Part shown: one piece after another, positions 29,001 to 38,600 of the stretch
How positions within the stretch are numbered: the first letter of the stretch is position 1
Layout: every line of letters begins with the position of its first letter
Assembly: GCA_023460955.1 (NCBI GenBank)
Contig: JAEWOH010000060.1
Location: 11,331 to 75,330, forward strand
Direction of reading: 5' to 3'
DNA: 64,000 bases
From: Bacillota bacterium
Lineage (GTDB): Bacteria > Bacillota > Clostridia > Acetivibrionales > DSM-1351
Program-made: the position numbers and the translations under genes
Notes under the pieces: model-generated
The model's database searches: none
The model's input: only the letters and a program-made list of their open reading frames with translations
Told to the model about the DNA's origin: nothing

Positions 29001-30995
29001 ATAGACTCCCCAATCCTCTATATTTATAGCATCAAATCTTAACTTGACAGTTGCACTGGCCGGTTTGGGCGTAATATTTATTTTTGTGTCCTCGAGCTCA
29101 AGATATTTTGGAGCGGGAACTTCCCTTCCGGAAGGAGAAAGTGTTGTAAAGCTTTCTGTTAATGATTTTTCAGACATTTTCAAGGTGTCTGCTTCTTCTC
29201 CTCTGTTAACATTGGCAGTAGTATACATTTGCATATAATAGGTTTTGTTCGGCAGCAAATAGGTTGGATATCCCTCGGCGTTATTTGTCATGTCATACAA
29301 ATTACCGTTTTCATCCTCCCACTTGAACAAATCAAGACCATTTATTTTATAGACCAGCTTTGTACCATCCAGGGATTGAGTTACCCTTCTGGCACTAACA
29401 TATCTTATGAGACGGTATTTTGATTGATAAGTACCATACTGTCTTCCATCAGCCTCCAGGATTGGAGTTGGAGTGACAGGCATATCTTTTGGAGTAACGC
29501 TTATCGTAAAGTGGAAATAAATATTTTGCTCAAGTAATTGGTCCCAGTTACCGGGCTTGTCCCAGGAAATTGTAATATTTGAAGTTTTCTCTCCCTGTGC
29601 AGCCAGCTGAGACTGCTCAAGTTCAACATCAATGGCGACATTATTTGGAACCGGTGGTCTGGTTGAATCATCCTGCATTTTATATGGCAAGTTCAAGGAT
29701 TGTATTCTGTCATTTTTATTTTCAGATGTTACGACAACTCTGTAGTAAACCGTATTAAGGGGATTAATTCCCTGAATATCCTTGATTGCAGACTTAGCTG
29801 ATCCGAAATTTTCCGTGGAAAGCTGTGATCTGAAAGTCCAGTTGGAGTCAACCATGGAATCCTTGTTACTGGTTTGAATCTGGTAATAGAGCTTTGGCAT
29901 GTCAAGGCTTCCTGCATTAATCCTATAAACCCTCACATATATCCAGTTTTCTGCTGTTTTTGTAAGCTGAAAACGAACAGGCGTATAACAGTAGTTAACT
30001 GTCCCAACAAGCGGATTTTCCGGCAGACCGCAAAGTACTGCATCAGAATTCCGATTGCTGTTATCATAAAACATACTGTCCATTGTTATTATATAAATTG
30101 ATCCCGGCCTGATTTCAGGATGGGGAAGGACAAATTGAGCTTCGTTGTTTATCTGCGAAATTCCCACAGGAAGAGTCTCCTTATGGGTTGAATTATATTG
30201 ATTATAACGAATCTCATCCATAGTGGGCATTATCACGTCATCATCCTTGGCCCCCAACAGATAAAAAGAGTATTTTCCACTTGATGGTTCCCATTTAACC
30301 TGAGCTATTTTATTTTCGTTACCTGTTCCGGATAAGACCGCTTGGTAAGTACTCCCGTTATCATAAGTCTTTACCTCTACGTCTGTAAGCTTACTTTGAT
30401 TTATATGAAATTTAAATTCAAGCTTTCTAAGGCTACTGTCAATACTATAAAGAGCATCCGGATCATTCAGAAATTTGAAACTCTGACCGTCAAAAACCTT
30501 GGGCATGTTCCAGGAAATTTTGAGAGCAGGGAATACACCTGTCTCAACACCGCCTCCATCCACAGGTGACGGTTGCTGATTAACCTGTTCTGCATATAGA
30601 GATATCTTTGGCAGGAAGTAAAATTTCCCGGTATAAGTTATTCCGCTGTCATCCTTGTCAGTAAGTACAACTTCAAAATCGTAAACTATATCGCTTACAA
30701 CATTAGTTATTGTGGCAGCACTACCTGCAATGTCTATTTGTTCGGGAGGAACATTGATTGTCCTCGCTCCGGAGGAACCAGGGACATGATATGTAACGGA
30801 TGCATTCCCAATATTGGGCTTTGCCTCCCACCTGAGTTTCAGAGTACCGGCTGTTGGATTATAATCTGCCGTTTGATTTGTGTAAACATTTAATGGCGTA
30901 TCCGCCGCAAAAACCGGCTGAATAACTCCAGATAACATTGGAAATATCATGCTGATAATTATTACTGCGGCAATTAATCTCAATTTGGTTTTCAT
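26049..30995 (-). CDS. Giant fibronectin-III-like protein with C-terminal SLH anchor
   Basis: A 1648-residue exported protein with a signal peptide (about 1-31, ending VFAAD). About eight Fn3-like units follow, with repeated closing strands such as LLPNKTYYMQMYT, LSPNSTYYFMVKVRL, LFPNKVYYFSLSAEVY and LKPNTKYYIKVRAV. An acidic hinge (QDDYDDDDDNTS, near 1175) precedes a module shared with the neighbouring 1334-residue protein (SSPLMVKMTHT...NWQKLTQ...GYINFIVSGTGKYAVF). SLH-type repeats (about 1480-1648) close it. AGGGGG lies upstream of the ATG. It is the first gene of a three-gene unit and has a SigD-like -10 box upstream. Confidence 0.87.
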   Translation of the reverse strand: MKTKLRLIAAVIIISMIFPMLSGVIQPVFAADTPLNVYTNQTADYNPTAGTLKLRWEAKPNIGNASVTYHVPGSSGARTINVPPEQIDIAGSAATITNVVSDIVYDFEVVLTDKDDSGITYTGKFYFLPKISLYAEQVNQQPSPVDGGGVETGVFPALKISWNMPKVFDGQSFKFLNDPDALYSIDSSLRKLEFKFHINQSKLTDVEVKTYDNGSTYQAVLSGTGNENKIAQVKWEPSSGKYSFYLLGAKDDDVIMPTMDEIRYNQYNSTHKETLPVGISQINNEAQFVLPHPEIRPGSIYIITMDSMFYDNSNRNSDAVLCGLPENPLVGTVNYCYTPVRFQLTKTAENWIYVRVYRINAGSLDMPKLYYQIQTSNKDSMVDSNWTFRSQLSTENFGSAKSAIKDIQGINPLNTVYYRVVVTSENKNDRIQSLNLPYKMQDDSTRPPVPNNVAIDVELEQSQLAAQGEKTSNITISWDKPGNWDQLLEQNIYFHFTISVTPKDMPVTPTPILEADGRQYGTYQSKYRLIRYVSARRVTQSLDGTKLVYKINGLDLFKWEDENGNLYDMTNNAEGYPTYLLPNKTYYMQMYTTANVNRGEEADTLKMSEKSLTESFTTLSPSGREVPAPKYLELEDTKINITPKPASATVKLRFDAINIEDWGVYTTNKNSQNSVIYDLYMSTGTDRKYFHKIGTTEYPGDVRFDFQMANNTTWVYPTINKFTGENSTIFGSSLSPNSTYYFMVKVRLRMTDENDNPVIKESSGTALLPVTTPRGEPTTPDDSAQRPLTPVDFAIAKDSEGNLMVTGESVTFEWTVQESKAAYNLIATSRKVAADTLYNDNSIIEDSVYKSFVSFFGNKDNNVDGNPVKLTLDPKVPQLPGNFQYDPQTKKCRYTINTWLFPNKVYYFSLSAEVYDSKSKLRSSLWVSIPVTTSLIEQPSALQVVSNCELPFYWYDTLAGMTTENYKLLLKAPGENDYTPLPKSQYTIVKDGSVYYGRVLKLKPNTQYSVKVIRTTTSQSTNNKELSVITRYTRNDFYQLEVKWQGNTIDSFSGFEIAIKSEDDSDYTILKNNTDLEQYFDTSTQTNYPYYIEKSNSNLGTNYYTYNARINFAEVTLPDGTKEHRPLKPNTKYYIKVRAVKYDSSNSLVFTASKYIGPVNTRTEFNQDDYDDDDDNTSVTAKFLDMLNKLEQEMYWDVSKKNGSINKILVKDDKVINLLQGYGYYSCIIDISQNPEYVYNDEIYLAKDILNAIRTNNKSLVVKAKNIEYTIRPDTFNPEEMEEFKNAKTVSGSKDIYLKINSVVNTGSINDIPDKTTPASKVYTLSAQAVASTRTAADINKLIKDKLYNDTTGIIQRKLAAIKNPNNSNVKGDAAAVGKYLDSLLEEVRSELSYYLEDTLNGIGYTAGAFTNKYDISKFSSPLMVKMTHTAKAAVNPYVVYGSLGNWQKLTQNIKKEDGYINFIVSGTGKYAVFSGKDISDTIADTNGAKEYIGKLTANYDLTAVFPRIDVSFNPDLDVTVKETILLYEVLTENNNDDQLDAKSKAKAYGLDKIINTTNLYRNISREEAAAVIVKLYCQKTGTDYNKLRASYNITVKDDAKISNKYAVPVYYCLEMKLMNLDSNGNFSPQASINRAGMLMAIEKMLEL

Positions 30996-31038
30996 GTAAA
31001 ATTACCCCCTGGAGTTAAATACTAGTCTGCTATCCTAT

Positions 31039-31062
31039 TTATCGGCATTTTGGCACTATTTA
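31039..31062 (-). promoter_or_regulatory. SigD-like promoter box upstream of the 1648-residue Fn3/SLH gene
   Basis: Minus strand: GCCGATAA at 31046-31039, an exact sigma-28 -10 box. TAAA lies 12 bp upstream (31062-31059), shorter than the usual 15; TAAG at spacing 16 is another possible -35. It lies 43 bp before the start codon. Confidence 0.5.
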
Positions 31063-31130
31063 CTTATAGCTATATGCACTTGTAAAGAAAACGTAAAAAA
31101 CTTGAGAACATCAATTTTGAACTATAAAAA

Positions 31131-31159
31131 ACAGCTCCACATGTTATATGTGGAACTGT
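31131..31159 (-). terminator. Terminator after the stalk-domain gene
   Basis: Hairpin ACAGTTCCACAT/ATGTGGAGCTGT with one mismatch and a 5-nt loop, followed by six T on the minus strand, about 50 bp after the stop. Confidence 0.88.
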
Positions 31160-31210
31160 CTGAGCACAACTCTCTTTTCAATTTTCCTTATTTATTACTG
31201 ACTAACATCA

Positions 31211-32332
31211 TTATTTTTTAAGCTCCTCAGGAATAACAATATCAAATGAACCATTTACATCAGAATATGAAATTAAATAATCTACAGAAAAATTATAGTT
31301 ATTTTTTTGTATTACAGTAGTTCCAGATTGTTTTAAGGCAATTTTACTTACAATATATGTGTCTTTGTTTAAAGTTATTTCGATAGAATTCATATTTACT
31401 TTATTATTAACCAAGCCTTGACCATTCATAAAAGACGGTATTGAACTGCCCATTATGATGTTACCTTTTAAAATTAGTTCATCCTTATTTGCACCCTTTA
31501 CAATATTAAGTGCTGAGCAGACAAGGTCATTCTTTTCAAAAATGCCTTTAAAATCAAACTGCAGAGCAGCCTCATCTTCTGTTATTGACAGTGTATTCCA
31601 CTCTAAATCATTAACCTTTGTGCTCATCTGATTATTGTCTAGGTACAGTTGTACTTTATTCTCAGTAATAACACCATTGGCTGTCATTTTATAATACGCA
31701 TTTGAATTAAAGCTATTAGCTACTCTGTCAGATAAAGTGCTCGCTTGTGCCAGAAAATTTAATTTCATTCCCGTACCGTTAAGATTTAGTGTTGCATTTT
31801 CACTAACTTTTACTTTAGTAGTGCCATTCATAGCTTTTAATATATTGTTCAAAAGCTGTTCGTTTTTAATAAAATCACTATTGTTCTTTATAAAATATGT
31901 ATTTGTAGCTATATCTGGAATAAACTTATATCCAAAAGACGTAGCGACAAATTCTGCCGGAAAATATGCCTTTCCATTATTTTTGAGAGGCTTGACATTG
32001 ATACTCCCCTTTTTACCATTTAAGGTAAAATCAGATTTGTCCAATTCTAATGTTAATTTTGTAGCTCCCTTTGTGAGTGTCAGTTTCTTTTTAGTCTTAT
32101 CCCAAACTTGATTCTTAGCGGTTATTCCAAGCGCTGTAAAATAATCGGTTGACAGCATTGGTGTGCCATCCTTTAAAAGCAGAGTTGCAGCACTTTTAAA
32201 AGCTACACCATCAATAAAAACTTTAGCTGTTTTATCTTCCTTGACTGCACTAGCGGGCTGTGCTGCAAATACAATTGCACTGTTTAACACCAGTGCCATA
32301 CTTAAGATAAATATCAGTATTTTTTTGGCCAT
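31211..32332 (-). CDS. Secreted protein with copper-amine-oxidase-N-type stalk domain
   Basis: A 373-residue exported protein. The signal peptide ends near VFAAQ. Residues about 35-150 match the stalk domain found at the N-terminus of copper amine oxidases and in many clostridial surface proteins (VFIDGVAFKSAATLLLKDGTPMLSTDYF; KAYFPAEFVATSFGYKF). The remaining ~220 residues form a beta-rich domain like lipoprotein-carrier folds (MNGTTKVKVSENATLNL; VSKIALKQSGTTVIQKNNYNF). It has no SLH repeat, so it may be free or bound to a partner. ATG at 32332 follows GAGGAG; a TTG six codons earlier overlaps that site. It has its own terminator and lies inside the surface block. Confidence 0.8.
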   Translation of the reverse strand: MAKKILIFILSMALVLNSAIVFAAQPASAVKEDKTAKVFIDGVAFKSAATLLLKDGTPMLSTDYFTALGITAKNQVWDKTKKKLTLTKGATKLTLELDKSDFTLNGKKGSINVKPLKNNGKAYFPAEFVATSFGYKFIPDIATNTYFIKNNSDFIKNEQLLNNILKAMNGTTKVKVSENATLNLNGTGMKLNFLAQASTLSDRVANSFNSNAYYKMTANGVITENKVQLYLDNNQMSTKVNDLEWNTLSITEDEAALQFDFKGIFEKNDLVCSALNIVKGANKDELILKGNIIMGSSIPSFMNGQGLVNNKVNMNSIEITLNKDTYIVSKIALKQSGTTVIQKNNYNFSVDYLISYSDVNGSFDIVIPEELKK

Positions 32333-32512
32333 TTTAAATCTTCTCCTCAAATCATAATAGTCTATTACACTCTGAACGAAAGCACAATTACATTATCTTT
32401 ATACTTCCATTTAGTGAATATTGTACCATCAATTCAAGGTCATGTATATATCATTAAAAATCACTTTGCTGCAGTATTCTGGAACAATTTTAATAATTGG
32501 ATACACAATTAA

Positions 32513-32597
32513 AAAGCAGGTTCAGATTCCAAGGTAAATATCATGTGTACCATGCGTAACACCGTATATAAGCCGTTTGAAATTCTAAACCTGCTTT
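32513..32597 (-). terminator. Terminator after the 3222-residue SLH gene
   Basis: Stem AAAGCAGGTTTAGA pairing with TCTGAACCTGCTTT around a long, partly structured loop (~50 nt), then TTTTTAATT on the minus strand. It follows the giant gene by about 20 bp. The remaining gap up to 32332 is AT-rich with no other visible feature. Confidence 0.7.
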
Positions 32598-32616
32598 GGA
32601 TGTAAACTGTCTTTCT

Positions 32617-35600
32617 TTATGGCGCCGTAAAGCTTCCTGATATTATTTTACTTGAACTGCAGGCGGCTGTTGTAGCTTCGGCATCTGTCAGTCCCCAGTT
32701 CTTGCTTACCCATATCTTATCGCCTACAACCAGGTTTGTATCACTGGTATCATTAAAGGTTATTGTTAATACCCTATGATCTGCTGACCAGGATATTGTC
32801 AGTTTAGGTGTCCCGGACAAAGACCATTTTTTGCTCACCTTACCTGTACCATCGGTCAGGATGAGGTAGTTTGCGATATTTGCCGCTGTAAGGGTATATT
32901 TTTCCTTAACCGGCTGATCGAAGGTTAACACTAGCTTGTCTCCGTTTGAGAAACTGCTGTCCCCATTTGCATTAACAGCTTTTATGGAAGAAATCACAGG
33001 AACTGTGTTAAAGCTTCCGCCCAGTGCACCGGTACTTGAGTATACCTCAGAGGTATTAGCGGAATTCTTTATACCGGCAGCTGGAGTTACAGTGACCACA
33101 TCTCCAATCTTTAATGTAGAGCCCGTCATTGAGTTAAAGGTAATTAACAGCTCTTTACCGGTTGTATTGAATTTACCTGTAATATCTGTTCCCCATTGGT
33201 GAAGCGCTCCGCCCTCAGTACCTATTTCAAACCAATCTGCTACCTGCTGCGCTGTTAATGACTGTCCGGCTTTATTTGTATTCTCCTCAAAAACAATCTT
33301 AACTGTAGCCTTCGTTGTTCCTGATGCAGGTGCAGCAGTCACTGTTATTATGTTAGCCGTAAAATTCAGTTCTGCAGCTTGACTTGCAAGCTGTATAGAA
33401 CTTGCCTTGAACCTTACCAGAACCTTTTTGGTACCTGCAAAGTTCCCGGATATATCTCCACTTACCCAGTCTTTGCCATCGTTACTGCTGTACTCATGGA
33501 TAGCCAAAAGCCCTGTCACTGAATTTAATGTATCATCAGCAGTCACTTCAGGTGCCTCAGGTCTTTCCGGAATACTGTCTACTGTCTTACCAAAGGAAGG
33601 TAATTTGGAATCCTTACCCGCCGACGTAGGTGCTGTAGCAGCAGTTCTCAGTTCAAGGTCTCCCGGGGTAAAAACAACTCCTTTTGTTGTTGTTTTTGCC
33701 GGTAAAGGCTTCCAGGTTCCTTCTGAAACTCTGTATTCCATACTTATAGTAGAATAATTCACTATGGTCCCGGCAGCAATATTGTAATCTATCAAGCTTC
33801 TGACAATTACACTGTTGTTGCCCCTGCTCAACGTTATAGTAATTTTGTTGTCAGGATTCAAAGTCTCTCTTATCAGGAGCTTCAAATCAGGCATTACATC
33901 GTCATACACAAAATTAACCTTTGTTGTGCCTCCAAGGCATGGTGTCCATGTATAACCATCCAGACTGTACTGCATCTGATTGGTGGTACTTATTAAAACG
34001 TTATTTGCAAGATCAACATCCACCTTGCTTAAGTCAAGCTGTGAGGTTTTTAACTCCAGCTTGTACGGCAGACTAAGATTCTTGGCTGCAGAGGCATCCT
34101 CGCAAACTAAATAAATATCATAATCGGTTGATACTGTAAGCCCAGTTACCTTTACAACGATGTCCTTGCCAACATTTGCCGCGCTGACTATCTGTGTTAT
34201 TTTCTTGGTATTTGATCTCACCTCTGTGTTTAAAGGTTGCATCGCTCCTCTTGTTAACGCAACAGCATATATGTTTCCGATTTCATTTGTATTAACCGTA
34301 ATACTTATAGAATTATCCGACGGAGTTATTCCCGATTCAGGAACGGTAAATACAGGCGGCTTATTATCTACCGTAACGGCGGTCACGGGGCTCTTATTTC
34401 CGCATAAATCTTCAGCATACATATATACTGTATAACCCCTGTTGTCAGTTAGGCTTGTCAACGTTACAGCGAATTCCGAATTAGCTGCCGCAACCTCATA
34501 AGTACCGGCTTTTACAACTGTTAAACCTCCGGCATTGCCAGACTTTATCTGTTCTGCTGACGGTGCAGTATTATCCGGATTGTAGTTTACTGCAACATAG
34601 TATATGGTTGCAATGTCATTAAGCTTAACAAGAGCATCTGACTCATCAGCAGCGATTCTGCTGCCAGCCTTAGGATATCCTGTGGCAAACTGCGGAATTA
34701 TACCGTCAATGGCAACATTGGAGGAACCCAGCGATAATCCGCTGCCAACCTCAGGAAGAACCTTGTTTGCAGCTGTTGTTGTGCCAATATTTACAACCGT
34801 TCCGTTAATTGAAGAACCCGACTTATATTCCAGCTGGATATTGTCATCTCCCGTTTGAACCTTGTAGGTAAATACAAGTGTTTCACTTCCGGAACCGCTT
34901 GAATAAACAGCATTCTTAGTTGTAGTTTTTCCCGTCAATGTTATAAGTGCTATGGTTGTCGACGCAGCAGCCGATGTAACAGTTACCTTTTTATCATACT
35001 TAACGCTGATACTTACTGTATCTCCAAATTTATACTTTCCTGTCGGAGCAGTTACACTCATTATCACAGCGGGAACTATAACCGTCACCGGGGTGATGGT
35101 TACTGTTCCATCAGCAGGTATATTAAAGGAGGATCCAATAACAGCGGACGCCGGTATGGTCAGCGATATTGTCTGAACAGCTGAAATATCATATGTAGAT
35201 GCAGGGAACGATATATTCACAACTGTAGCTGATGACCTCACTACCTTTGCATTTTGCACAAGCTCCGCCCACTGGTTTCCCGGATCGCTGTCAGGTTTGA
35301 AGCCGTTCAGCAGAGCATTTTTGATTGTCGGGTTTGTCGCTACATCATTAGCCCAGGTTACACCGTCCTTAAGCTCTATCTTTATAGTTTTTGAAGAACC
35401 TGCGACTATTTCATTTTCAGTAAAGGTTCCGGTCAATGCTGCCCCGGGCAGATTTTCAATAGTAATCGTCTGTGCAGCCGCTGCTGCCTTACCTCCCAAT
35501 ATGCAGGCTGCAGGTACTGTAAGCGTTACGGTCATGGTCTTGCTTATCTGGAACCCTGCAACTCTTGGGAAGGTAATTGTAACAACGTTGTCACTTGTTC

Positions 35601-38600
35601 GCGTTATACCTGCAGCACCCGGCGCAGAAGCCTGTGCGGCGTTCTTCAGAGCTGTGATGACATTGCTCCATTGAGCAGCGTCTGTTGTTCCGCTAAGCTT
35701 AAGTTCAGTGTATAATGTGTTCCTTAAAGTGGCATTTGTTGCAATGTCATCAGCCCACTGTCCGTCATTCAGCGTTATAACCAGCGTTTTCCCGCCTGCT
35801 TCGATGTCTGCTTCTGATACAGGAGCTGAAATCAAGGTTCCGGATAAGGCCACACTTGTATTTGGCAGCTTCACCATTGCAGTTGTAAGCTTTATTTCTT
35901 TGAAGGACTTTATGGCACCCTGTGCGTCAACAGCAGCAAACAACAGATATTGTCCATCACTTGCTGGGATGTTACCTCCGGTGTATTCCTTTAAGCCGGC
36001 AATCTTGCCATCCTTTAACACAATTCCCTGTGAGGAATTCTGCACAATGTACTGCAAGGTAGTTCCTGATGGCAATACTATTCCTGATGTATCAACCTTA
36101 GTTGTATAATAACTTGTTCCGGGAACAGGGCTGCTGCTCATTTCCAGTTCCTCTGCCCTTACCTGTATGCATGCAAAGCCTTTTACAGAATTTGCAGCAG
36201 GATCAACAACATATAGGACAACGTATTTACCCTGTGTTATATCTATGTTTGCTCCGGTTGCATAACCGTCAATTGTATTAGGTGCAGTAACCGAGAGCTT
36301 TGTATTGAGCAGAGGAGCAGCTACCGGTGTATTCACCACCTGTACAATCCACTTTTCCTGAATATTTTGAAGCTCAGGAGCTCCAACCTTGTTCAGGTAT
36401 GTAAATTTAACTGTACCAGCTGTTGTTCCCGGAGTCAGCTCAGAGTAGTTTCCTCCGCCCTTGGTTACGTCGTATTTTGTTAATTCAAATGCATAACCAG
36501 GATTAATTGCCGTTTCAGGAACCTTAATATTTGCATAAGCTATTACCTTTTTGTCATTATCCAGAGCAACCAGCAACACATACTGATTTGCTTTAACAGC
36601 TATATCTGCCAGCGAATTGTATTGTCTGTAATCATTGTAGTTAGTTCCTGTTCCGCTTCCGAGTACAATTTCAGACCCGGCAGTTAAGGTTGTTGAACTA
36701 TCCGAAACCTTTGCCGCACAACTCACTGCACCGGTCAGATTGCTCAGATTAATCATAAAGCGGGTAGTTCCCTTAACAGAACCTATTTCAGGACCTGAAT
36801 AGTTATTGTCAAAGCCGGTTTCCAAAGGAGGCTTCAGCTCTGAATCACTGTCAATGAGAACAGATGTATATGCCAAAACATTCCCCGAGCGATCCACAGC
36901 GGCAAGTACTACATAGTGCCCCATTTTCGTACTTATATCAGTACCCTGACTGTATGTCACAGCATTATCAAGCTTACTGCCCAGCATAAGCGTAAGGTCT
37001 GTCCCTGAATCTTTTACAACCCAACCTGCAAAAGTACTTGGCAACCCTATAGGATCAAGGCGTTCAAACCTTGTGGTTCCAGGAGTATTTCCTGCTACAG
37101 GAGGAGTAAAGTTCTCTGTAATACCTTCCTTCAGGAACGGAGCCTTGATTGGCTTAATGCTGCCCACGCCCACCTGAACCTGGAAGTATGCTTTTATCTT
37201 GTTATCAATGGTTGCCGCTACAAGTATCCAGTTATCAGGCTGTACCACAAAGTCCCCATTGCTGTCTCTGCTAATTAAGCCTGACGCATCTTCATCGTAG
37301 TGTAATTTGTTAAACTGTGCGGTTCCGGTCTTATATTTCCAAACAATTGTACCCTTGTCCTTATCAGGAATATTGTTGGTTAACAGTGTAAAGTTCACTG
37401 TGCCGTCATTAGTACCAGGTCTTGGTCCGGAGTAGTCCACAGGGGTTTCCAGTACCTTTGCAAACGGAGTCTGGATAAGCTCGGAGCTCACCTGAATGTC
37501 TGCGTAAGCCTTTATTTTCCTTGGTATGGACGAATCCACAGCCAAAAGAATAATGTGGTCATTTACAGTAACCGCAATATCCGGTTTAGGATTCACACTG
37601 TAATCATACTTTTTAGCACTTGTCGGCGGTGCAGTATCTATACCAATTTTCTCGGTCAATCCGTTAGGCTGAACGTAAATCATCCATTGAGTTGCCCCCG
37701 ATATTGCTGCCAGGTTAAGGCTGCTGAATCGGGTTGTACCCTCGCTATAACCCTTTTCAAGAGCATATCCGGTAACCAGCGGCGCATCTGCCGGCTTGAT
37801 TAACGACGCATCAACCTTTATATTTGCATATCCCTTTATTGTTCCATCTGTTGCCACAGCCAGCAGTACAATATACTGGTTCGGACTGATTGTGATTTCT
37901 GCCTGTGTTGTAGCTGCAGCCAGCTCATTAAGCTCATTCTTGTATGAGAGCGTACTTATATTTGTTCCCTGTGACGGAACGCTAAAGGCTGCAGCTCCTG
38001 TTGCATACATCCATCTGGTCGCACCCGGCAGATTAGTAAACTTCAGCTCCTTCAGGCTTGTTGTTCCTGCGGTGCTGCCCACTGCCATCGTGTAATTGTC
38101 AGGTGTTTTGAGGGCAGGCAGGCTTAAGTTTTCAGCCGTCAGCCTAATGTTCGCAAAAGCCTTGACATGTCCATAGTTATCTGCTGCCAGCAATACAAAA
38201 TACTTATTCTCATAGCCGGTTACACTCTTCTTCGCAGTGTACTCATAGAAGCCGTTAGGAATACTGCTGTCATATCCAAAGGAAAGCTCGGTATCTGACA
38301 ACATGTAATACCATTTCTGAGCTCCGGCGATATCCCAGTTGTTCAATTCCTGGATCATAGTATATCCGCCTACCTGTCCGGGCTCAGGAATTGAATAGTG
38401 ATACCCTATAGGAGTAGCAGCAGACTTTGGCTTGAGGACTGCTGCAAGTGGCTGCTTGATTTCCTCCAGGTTAAGTGTTTCATCAGCATAAGCCAGTACC
38501 TGCCCTGCCTCATTAACCGCAAGAATAAGCACATGCTGGTTAACTGTGACATTCTTGATTTCAGTTCCTTCCGGAGGATATATCTGTGTTCCTTCCACTA

